From positions 1 through 14,055 of the forward strand of contig CALFYV010000236.1 of assembly GCA_937952395.1 (NCBI GenBank): a DNA stretch of 14,055 nucleotides, written 5' to 3'. Source of the DNA: an uncultured Bacteriovoracaceae bacterium. GTDB lineage: Bacteria > Bdellovibrionota > Bacteriovoracia > Bacteriovoracales > Bacteriovoracaceae. The translations under genes and the position numbers were made by a program. The first letter of the stretch is position 1. Each line of letters starts with the position of its first letter. Shown one piece after another: positions 6,502 through 13,065 of the stretch. Under the pieces are notes generated by a model. The model saw nothing but the letters and a program-made list of their open reading frames with translations, was not told where the DNA came from and did not search any database.

Positions 6502-8130
6502 ATGTTAATTAGCCTGGTGTCCAAAAAATTACGTATAGACCGTTCATTTTTTCCATGGCTTGGGATGCACTTTCTTGAGTTTTGGTACTATTATCTTGGT
6601 GCTTTTTTAAGCTTGTATCTTTTACATACGTTTCAAAGTCAGATTCCCATGATGGCCAAGGAATTGGGAGATCATTTATTAGTTCAACATGATTCTGATG
6701 TATCGGCATGGCCATTTGTTGGGCTAGCTCTGGCCATTATTGTTTTTAGAACAGCTTCACGTTTACTTTTCTTCTACCCCGCCAGAGTTCAACAAAAAAT
6801 TTTACGTCTAGAGATATTGGAGAAGATTCAAAAATCACATCCCTCACTTTACAAAAGTTTTAGTGATGGTCAGCTTTACCAGATTTTAAATGAAGATATA
6901 AATAGGTTAAGGGGATTAGTTGGCTTTGGTCTTTTGCAAATAGGAAATGTTATTATCGCCTTTAGTGTTTTTATACCAAAAATAAGAGAATTTAATTCAG
7001 AACTGGTGATTGCTTTTTTGCCAATAGTATTAGGGGTGATTCTTTTTTCAATTATATTGATAAATTTCCAACGTTATGTGAAGAAAAGTTTGGATGCCAG
7101 TGGGGATGTTCAAAATTTTTTAATGGAGAGTTATCATGGTAAGCAAACCATTAAAAATTTCCATGCTGAAGAAACATTCCTTAAAGATTTTGCAAAATTT
7201 TCCGGTACTGAGTTAGACCTTTTTTTCAAAGGTAGTTTTGGTCCAACGCTCTCTATCCCACTGATTAAATTATCATTTGGAATTTCTTTGCTATGGGGTT
7301 CTTATATTATTTTTGAACAAGGGATTGGGGCGACGGCTTTGATTTTTTTCTCAGGTTTTCTATTTTTAATGATGGAACCGATTGGATTTCTTTCTTGGAT
7401 AGGGGTTATTATTTCTAACTCTTATGCCGGTTGGAAGCGGATCAAAAAATTAATATTTTCTCTTGCACAACCATATCCAGCACAATCACATAAGATCAAG
7501 TTATGGGATGGTGAGATTGAACTAGATTCATATGAAAAGAAGTGGACAGTATTTTGTGGAGAAACCGGGGTTGGTAAATCTTATATTTTATTACAAATTG
7601 CCGATCGTCTTATGCAAGCCCAAAAAAAAATATCGTTAGTCGCTCAAGAACCATATCTTTATAACGATACACTTATTAATAATATTATCTTAGGCCAAGA
7701 ACGTAGTGCTGATTTAGAAGAAGAGGTCTGGTCTTTGGTGAAAATATTTTCTCTTGATTATTTAGAGCAATCTAAGGAAAAAATTTTAAACCTCGAGTTA
7801 GGTGAAAATGGAAAAAAAGTTTCAGGTGGACAAGCTAAAAGAATAGCACTTATGCGAAGTTTGATTAGTGGAAGCGACTATCTACTCTGGGATGATCCTT
7901 TTTCATCGGTAGATTTCATTTTAGAGGAGAAAATTTTCAATGAACTAAAGTCAAAGGGATATTTCTCAAATAAGACTCTGATTATGACAACACATCGAAT
8001 CTCAAGCATCCAATTTTGCGATGAAATTTATTTATTAGAAAAAAAGGGAATAGCGGAATATGGCCCAGTTAAAGAATTACTTAATAAAAAATCCAAAGTG
8101 AGTAAATATTTTGAAAAACAAATGGTTTAA
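6502..8130 (+). CDS. ABC exporter half-transporter, subunit 1 (degenerate-site NBD)
   Basis: This 542-residue protein has a hydrophobic membrane domain (about 25-315) fused to a short ATPase domain. The motifs are Walker A GETGVGKS (353-360), Q-loop AQEPY (Q382), signature VSGGQ (440-444), Walker B ending LLWDDP (D464, D465) and switch His in TTHRIS (H498). The second Asp replaces the usual catalytic Glu, so the site built on its Walker motifs should hydrolyse ATP poorly. Only 23 residues separate the Walker Lys and the Q-loop Gln, fewer than the roughly 40 usual in bacterial exporters. The aromatic A-loop region is also shortened. The DDPFSSVD tract resembles NBD1 of ABCC proteins. Translation start: the ATG at 6502 has no clear ribosome site; an ATG at 6565 is an alternative. 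It overlaps the next gene by 20 bp, and the two very likely form a heterodimer in the inner membrane. The substrate is unknown. Confidence 0.88.
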   Translation: MLISLVSKKLRIDRSFFPWLGMHFLEFWYYYLGAFLSLYLLHTFQSQIPMMAKELGDHLLVQHDSDVSAWPFVGLALAIIVFRTASRLLFFYPARVQQKILRLEILEKIQKSHPSLYKSFSDGQLYQILNEDINRLRGLVGFGLLQIGNVIIAFSVFIPKIREFNSELVIAFLPIVLGVILFSIILINFQRYVKKSLDASGDVQNFLMESYHGKQTIKNFHAEETFLKDFAKFSGTELDLFFKGSFGPTLSIPLIKLSFGISLLWGSYIIFEQGIGATALIFFSGFLFLMMEPIGFLSWIGVIISNSYAGWKRIKKLIFSLAQPYPAQSHKIKLWDGEIELDSYEKKWTVFCGETGVGKSYILLQIADRLMQAQKKISLVAQEPYLYNDTLINNIILGQERSADLEEEVWSLVKIFSLDYLEQSKEKILNLELGENGKKVSGGQAKRIALMRSLISGSDYLLWDDPFSSVDFILEEKIFNELKSKGYFSNKTLIMTTHRISSIQFCDEIYLLEKKGIAEYGPVKELLNKKSKVSKYFEKQMV

Positions 8131-9859
8131 ATATATTTATTTAGAAAAGTATCGATGGCTAATCGCTATTATATTCACTTGTGTCATTGCTGCGGCAATT
8201 CTTGGTTATTATACTCCTATGATTATAGCCAAACTTTATAATAGTTATGGCAGCAAAGAAATGTTCCAAGATGCTTTTTTCACTTTGGCCATTTTTTTTA
8301 TCACAGAATATATTAATCGAGTTATTTACCAATTATGTGTCAATAAGTATGTACAAAAACTTTTACTTGAAGTCAGAGGTTTTTCTTATAAAAACTGGTT
8401 ACTTAATTATGAAATAATAAAAACGGGTCAGAATGAAAAGGATCGCTATCCTTTAGGTGAGGTTATGGCACGAATAATCTCAGATACTGAATCAGTGAGA
8501 GAATTAGTTACCACTGGGAGTTTTGCTATTGTTATTGATGTTGTTTTTATTGCTTCTTGCTTATTTAGCTTCATTAAATTGAATACAGTTTCAGGTTTTT
8601 TTCTTATTTTAGCTGAAGTCTCGGCTTGTATTTTCCTCATCTGGGGGAGTCAGTATATGGCTCGTATTTTTATGCAAGTACGAACAGCGACCGGTATGCT
8701 CTCTAGAACTCTGGCCAATATTGTTAATGGTATAAGGCAAATTTACTACACGCCAGACTTTGATTATACTTTAAAGGTTTCTCAAAAAACTTTTGATGAT
8801 TTTTTGAATAAACAACTAAAAGCCAATGTCTGGGATGCGAGCTATTACTCGATTGCGGAATCTCTTTTTCCAATTTTAGTGGCCCTGCTTGTTATTATTT
8901 TTCCTTACTCACAGATTGTAGAAGTCGCTATTTTTGCAGCAATTATTGACTTGCTTCAACGCTCGATTGCACCTATTAAAGACGTGACCGCTAAGCTTTC
9001 TAATATTCAGCGAGCACGAGCAGGTTTTATAAGAATGGATGAATTTAATACGGATTTACTATCAAGCCCTTTTTCCAAGGTTGAAAAGGTCGTTGATGAT
9101 TTTGAATTTCAACATTTAAATGTGGAAATAAAGAAATTTGAATATGACCTTGATGGAGAAAAAGATAAGAAGTTTTTTTTGAAAGATATTCATTTTGAAG
9201 GTAGCAAAGGAGAGTTAATAGGTTTAGTCGGCTTATCTGGAAGCGGTAAAACAACTTTATTGAAAATTTTATCGTCACAAATTCTATGCGAACAATGTCA
9301 GATTACTTTAACAGGTGTAAACTCAAGGTCTATCGTTTATAGTGGAAAAATCGCCGAGCTCAATCAATATAAGGAATACGTTAGTTTGGTGTCTCAAGAT
9401 TCCCATATTTTCACAGAAAGCTTAGAGTTTAATATTACGATGGGTAAGGGAAGAGATTTTACTTCTTTTTGGCAACGAATGCTGGAGTTCCTTCCTTATT
9501 TATCAAAGTGGCAGGTTGGGCCAGAAACCTTGATTGACCCCAGAGAAATATCGATGGGGCAAAAGCAACTTATATCTGCACTGCGTTCCTGTTATTTACG
9601 CAAAAGTATTGTACTTTTTGATGAAATTTCCTCTGGCATGGATTCAGATCTAGAGAGTGCTCTTCGTCATATGATGCTTTATATCCAGAAACAATCGCTG
9701 ACGATTATTGTTGCTCATCGAGTTGAGACTATTTTAAATGCAGACAAAATAATTGTTTTGGATCAGGGCAGAAAGGTAAGCGAAGGAAGGCATAAAGAGC
9801 TTTTAAAGTCATCATCGATCTATGCTGAGTTTATTTCTAAATTAAAATCACTGACTTGA
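8111..9859 (+). CDS. ABC exporter half-transporter, subunit 2 (catalytic NBD, degenerate signature)
   Basis: This 582-residue ABC exporter subunit has a membrane domain (about 15-300) and an ATPase domain. The motifs are Walker A GLSGSGKT (374-381), Q-loop SQDSH (Q429), signature ISMGQ (480-484), Walker B VLFDE (D504, catalytic E505) and switch His in VAHRVE (H536). The signature departs from LSGGQ while the catalytic Glu is intact, the mirror image of subunit 1. ISMGQKQL recalls the second NBD of ABCC proteins. The start is a TTG at 8111. A TGA at 8099-8101 closes this frame immediately upstream and the first ATG is far inside the membrane domain, so TTG is the only sensible choice. The 20-bp overlap with subunit 1 indicates translational coupling. 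No accessory (membrane fusion or outer membrane) gene is adjacent. Confidence 0.9.
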   Translation: MKNKWFKYIYLEKYRWLIAIIFTCVIAAAILGYYTPMIIAKLYNSYGSKEMFQDAFFTLAIFFITEYINRVIYQLCVNKYVQKLLLEVRGFSYKNWLLNYEIIKTGQNEKDRYPLGEVMARIISDTESVRELVTTGSFAIVIDVVFIASCLFSFIKLNTVSGFFLILAEVSACIFLIWGSQYMARIFMQVRTATGMLSRTLANIVNGIRQIYYTPDFDYTLKVSQKTFDDFLNKQLKANVWDASYYSIAESLFPILVALLVIIFPYSQIVEVAIFAAIIDLLQRSIAPIKDVTAKLSNIQRARAGFIRMDEFNTDLLSSPFSKVEKVVDDFEFQHLNVEIKKFEYDLDGEKDKKFFLKDIHFEGSKGELIGLVGLSGSGKTTLLKILSSQILCEQCQITLTGVNSRSIVYSGKIAELNQYKEYVSLVSQDSHIFTESLEFNITMGKGRDFTSFWQRMLEFLPYLSKWQVGPETLIDPREISMGQKQLISALRSCYLRKSIVLFDEISSGMDSDLESALRHMMLYIQKQSLTIIVAHRVETILNADKIIVLDQGRKVSEGRHKELLKSSSIYAEFISKLKSLT

Positions 9860-9860
9860 T

Positions 9861-9888
9861 TTGCATTTTCGAAAACTTGGTCTAAAAT
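9861..9888 (+). promoter_or_regulatory. Candidate promoter of the DsbA-like lipoprotein gene
   Basis: TTGCAT (9861-9866) and TAAAAT (9883-9888) are 16 bp apart and sit right after the stop of the ABC operon. A start near 9895 gives a leader of about 22 nt containing the AAGGA ribosome site. The -10 box is good and the -35 weak. This suggests the lipoprotein gene can be expressed separately from the exporter. Confidence 0.4.
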
Positions 9889-9916
9889 TTTACAAACAAT
9901 TAAAAAAGGAATGTTC

Positions 9917-10948
9917 ATGAAATTTTTTATGATGTCATTGGTACTACTGAGTTTTATCATAGCTTGTTCTGAAACCAATAGTGAGCCAAATTTTGCCTTC
10001 AAAAAAGCTCCTAAGGAAGGTCTTGCTGCTAAGATGGGAGATATTGAAATTACTCACACTGAATTGTTAGCAGGCATCGAAACCGATATTTTTGAAGAAG
10101 AGAAGAAAATTTTCGATATTAAGTACGATAAACTAAAAACCATAATTATAGAAAAACTGATGGAAGCGGATCCTAAGAAAAAAGACTTAAGTACTGATGA
10201 GTACTTGGATAAATATATAGCTTCAGATGTGAAGATTTCTGATAAAGAGATCAATGCGTTTATCAAAGAAAAAAACATTCCTCAAGAGCATATTAACCCA
10301 CAGATTAAGGAACGTATTACAGCTTACCTCGAAGCTGAAAAGAAAAAACAATCAATTGATAATTGGTTGGCCAAGAAAACTAAATCGACTCCAGTTGAGG
10401 TTTATATTGAAAAGCCAAGACGTCCAAGCTTTGAAATAAATATTGGAGATGCTCCCATCAAGGGTGATAAAGATGCTAAGGTTACAATAGTTGAGTATTC
10501 TGATTTTCAATGCCCTTTTTGTGCTAAAGGAACCGAGATTATTGACGGCTTAAAAAAGAAATATGGAAATAAAATTAAAATTGCTTTCAAAAACTTTCCC
10601 CTGCCTTTTCACAATCAAGCCAAGGGAGCAGCAGTTGCTGGACTTTGTGCTCAAGAGCAAAGTAATGATAAGTTTTGGAAATTACACGACACTATGTTCG
10701 CCGATCAAACTAAATTGGACACTGATAGTTTGAAGATAACAGCTAAAAATATTGGACTTGATCTAAAAAAATTCAGTGACTGTCTTGATACTAACAAATA
10801 TTCAAATAAAATTGACGAAGATATCGAAAGTGGCAAGAAAATTGGAGTAAAATCCACGCCTACATTTTTTGTTAATGGAAAACTCATCAGTGGAGCTCAG
10901 CCGATTGAAGTATTCTCTGAAATTATTGACGAAGAACTTAAGCTTTAA
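9917..10948 (+). CDS. Lipoprotein with SurA-like N-terminal region and DsbA-like thioredoxin domain
   Basis: This gene encodes 343 residues from the ATG at 9917, preferred over the ATG at 9911 because AAGGA (9906-9910) is 6 nt from it. The signal ends in a lipobox, IIAC, so C17 would be lipid-modified and the protein membrane-anchored. Residues about 36-155 are helical and charged, beginning AKMGDIEITHTEL; this resembles the N-terminal region of SurA/PpiD-type chaperones. No isomerase domain follows. From about 175 on is a DsbA/Thioredoxin_4-type domain: YSDFQCPFC with the redox pair C199-C202, FKNFPLPFH, two further cysteines (C244, C289), and the cis-Pro loop KSTPTFFVNG (P315). Such proteins act in the periplasm on disulfides of exported proteins; chaperone-plus-redox function is inferred from the pairing of domains. 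The protein may be an oxidase or an isomerase; the partner is not visible here. Confidence 0.88.
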   Translation: MKFFMMSLVLLSFIIACSETNSEPNFAFKKAPKEGLAAKMGDIEITHTELLAGIETDIFEEEKKIFDIKYDKLKTIIIEKLMEADPKKKDLSTDEYLDKYIASDVKISDKEINAFIKEKNIPQEHINPQIKERITAYLEAEKKKQSIDNWLAKKTKSTPVEVYIEKPRRPSFEINIGDAPIKGDKDAKVTIVEYSDFQCPFCAKGTEIIDGLKKKYGNKIKIAFKNFPLPFHNQAKGAAVAGLCAQEQSNDKFWKLHDTMFADQTKLDTDSLKITAKNIGLDLKKFSDCLDTNKYSNKIDEDIESGKKIGVKSTPTFFVNGKLISGAQPIEVFSEIIDEELKL

Positions 10949-10958
10949 ACTCAACTAA

Positions 10959-10989
10959 AGCAGGGGATAATGAAAAAATTACCCCTGCT
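10959..10989 (+). terminator. Hairpin after the lipoprotein gene, probable terminator
   Basis: Eleven bases after the TAA, AGCAGGGG pairs perfectly with CCCCTGCT. Allowing one bulged A, TAAT and ATTA extend the stem to 12 bp, with GAAAAA as the loop. There is no proper T-run after it (next bases ACCTTATT), so it may be a weak terminator or an RNA-stabilising 3' hairpin. Placement between two units favours a terminator. Confidence 0.5.
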
Positions 10990-11006
10990 ACCTTATTAAG
11001 ACTCAA

Positions 11007-11015
11007 TGCTATACT
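11007..11015 (+). promoter_or_regulatory. Candidate extended -10 promoter of the coiled-coil gene
   Basis: TGCTATACT is an extended -10 element (TGn followed by TATACT, 5 of 6 matches). No good -35 lies at the right distance, as is usual for extended -10 promoters. Transcription would begin near 11022, giving a leader of about 46 nt that contains the small hairpin AGGTC-AGGAA-GACCT (about 11034-11048) before the AGGA ribosome site. Confidence 0.45.
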
Positions 11016-11067
11016 AGTTATGTGATCTCACCAGGTCAGGAAGACCTCAAGAGAAATAGGATTTTTC

Positions 11068-13047
11068 ATGAGCATGAATGGCATTGACTATACGAAGGCA
11101 CTTTCCAGTACCAGAGAAAAGTACAATAAAGATCTGATGGAAAATGATCGCAATTATCAAAAAAGCATCGAGGCCATGCGTGATAATCATAAGCAAGTAG
11201 AAAAAAATCAAAGACAAAACTATGCTCAACAAAAAGATAAATTGGAAGATGCTTATCAAAATAGTGTTGGGCGGATTCGGGAAAATACAGTTGAAGCATT
11301 AGAAGATAAATCGGCGAAGTACTATAAGGAATTAGAAAAAGAACGCGAAGGCTTTCATGGGGAGCGTGAAGATACCCGCAATAAATATGATACAAAAATC
11401 TCTGAGTTAACCCAGGATTACAATAAAAATGTGAACTGGGAAAAAGAAATGCATGAAAATATTCAAGGACGAACCAGAGAGCTAGCTAACGAAAAAGTTG
11501 AGAAAATTAAAGATAATCATCAAGAGCAAGTTGAAGAGTTCTTAGAAAAATCAAAAATAAGCAATGAAGATTTAAAGAAGCAACTAGTAGAAGAAAAACG
11601 TAAAATAATTCGTGATCATGGTCAATTTGTTCATGAATTAAGAAAAGATCAGACTGAAAAAATTAATTTTATGAAAGATGAAATGCGACAAGACATTGAT
11701 CGGATGCGTGAAGTGCAAGAGAAAGAGCTTGTGAATCAACGGGCCAATGCTAGAAAAAACTTTGCTGAAGTCAGAGATACGAACAATAAAAAAGTTGAAG
11801 AAGCTTTTGATAATTTTGCCGAACTTAATCAAATGAGAACTCAGCAACAAACTGAAGAGATTAAAAAGAATCAAAAGCAAAATAGTCATATAGTTGAAGA
11901 AGTGAAAAAGAGTTACAATCGCAATTTAGAAGAGATAAGAGACAAGCAAGCTCGTAGAGATTCAATTGATGATTCAGATAATCGCTTTGCCCGCTCACAG
12001 ATGGGAATTCGTGATCAAAAAGATTACAACCAAAAGCTTAAAGACTATAAGAAAGATGTTGAACAAACTATTAGCAACTATGAAACAAAACTCGATGACG
12101 ATCGAGAGAAATATCAAAAACACAACAAGGCTAAAGGTGAGTTATTCTCAGATCGCTTCCAAGCTCAAGAACGTGAGTTCTTTAGACAGAAGGCTAAAGA
12201 TATTTCAGATTTTAGAGCTGATAAAGATGAACTACAAAGAGATTACAAGTATAGAGAAATGGCCAAAGATGACCTGTATAATAACCGTTTGAATAACGAA
12301 TCAACCTTAGCTAAAAAGAAATATAACAATTTGCGTGAAAGCTTTGATGTCGCTGTTAAAGATTTAACTAGAAAAGGTCAAGAGAACATTGAAGTGATGC
12401 AAAAAGATCATGCTCAAGATAAGTCAACTTTTATGCGTGAGATGGCCAGACGTAAACATGAAGAACAGTACGCGATTAGACAAAATTTTAGAAAGAAATT
12501 GATGGCCACAACGAGCGAGAAAGATCGAAAAATTGATAGCCTAGATCGTGAAAATGATATGATAAAGAAAGCGATGGATGATAAAGTGCATGATATTATG
12601 CAACAAACTAAAGCCGAAGTTATTCATAATAAAGAATATCTTGGTGAGCAATTAGATCATACTCAAAGAATCGCTCAAGAAGAAAAAAGAATGATGGAAG
12701 AGGACTTCAGAGTTAAAATCTTTAAAATGCAAGAAAATCATGCTAAGAAGATGGAAGAGATGGCTTATGAGAATCAAAAGAAACTTAAAGATATGACTAG
12801 AGATTTTAATAAAGCATTGGCAAAATCAAATAATGTTCACTTAAAAGAAAAAGAGCAAATGCGAATAGAGAGAACAAGAGAAGTTAACCATTTGAAGCAA
12901 GAGCACGAAGTAGAGAAAACAAGAATTATATCTCAATTTAGAAATCAAATTGATGATATGAAACGCTCTTACAGAGAACAGCTAGATCGAATACGTGATT
13001 TTGATCAAGCCGAGATGGAAAGTTCAAATAATAAGAATTTAGCTTAA
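11068..13047 (+). CDS. Long hendecad-repeat coiled-coil protein, unknown function
   Basis: This 659-residue, very charged protein has no signal peptide, no membrane segment, no proline and no cysteine. I do not recognise the family. After an 18-residue head, residues 19-293 can be laid out without gaps as 25 units of 11 residues. Residues 294-319 break the pattern (Asp/Arg/Ser-rich, DSIDDSDNRF), and 320-649 form 30 more units, leaving a 10-residue tail. Hydrophobic residues favour unit positions 1, 5 and 8 early and 1, 4 and 8 late, which is the spacing of a hendecad coiled coil rather than heptads. Tyr, Phe or His recur at position 1 near the start (Y19, Y30, H41, Y52, Y63) and at position 8 in the middle. 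A long cytoplasmic rod or filament is the natural inference. The ribosome site AGGA is 6 nt before the ATG. The stop is 18 bp before the pyruvate kinase gene. Confidence 0.9.
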   Translation: MSMNGIDYTKALSSTREKYNKDLMENDRNYQKSIEAMRDNHKQVEKNQRQNYAQQKDKLEDAYQNSVGRIRENTVEALEDKSAKYYKELEKEREGFHGEREDTRNKYDTKISELTQDYNKNVNWEKEMHENIQGRTRELANEKVEKIKDNHQEQVEEFLEKSKISNEDLKKQLVEEKRKIIRDHGQFVHELRKDQTEKINFMKDEMRQDIDRMREVQEKELVNQRANARKNFAEVRDTNNKKVEEAFDNFAELNQMRTQQQTEEIKKNQKQNSHIVEEVKKSYNRNLEEIRDKQARRDSIDDSDNRFARSQMGIRDQKDYNQKLKDYKKDVEQTISNYETKLDDDREKYQKHNKAKGELFSDRFQAQEREFFRQKAKDISDFRADKDELQRDYKYREMAKDDLYNNRLNNESTLAKKKYNNLRESFDVAVKDLTRKGQENIEVMQKDHAQDKSTFMREMARRKHEEQYAIRQNFRKKLMATTSEKDRKIDSLDRENDMIKKAMDDKVHDIMQQTKAEVIHNKEYLGEQLDHTQRIAQEEKRMMEEDFRVKIFKMQENHAKKMEEMAYENQKKLKDMTRDFNKALAKSNNVHLKEKEQMRIERTREVNHLKQEHEVEKTRIISQFRNQIDDMKRSYREQLDRIRDFDQAEMESSNNKNLA

Positions 13048-13065
13048 ATATAAATAAGGCCAAAA

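Noticed and set aside
10970..10999. Mini-ORF of 9 codons starting in the hairpin after the lipoprotein gene, with GGGG just upstream
   Set aside because: The GGGG is part of the hairpin stem; the peptide is too short to support and shows no other sign of being a gene.
11047..11889. Open frames on the minus strand opposite the coiled-coil gene (including 11066-11395)
   Set aside because: They mirror the Lys/Glu/Asp-rich codons of the real gene and produce Phe/Leu/Ser-rich low-complexity translations without ribosome sites.
11068..13047. LEA group 3-like desiccation protein, also built of 11-mers
   Set aside because: LEA 11-mers are Ala/Thr/Lys-rich with few aromatics. Here units are Glu/Arg/Asp/Lys/Asn-rich with regular Tyr, Phe, Ile, Met and Leu in core positions, which fits a coiled coil better.
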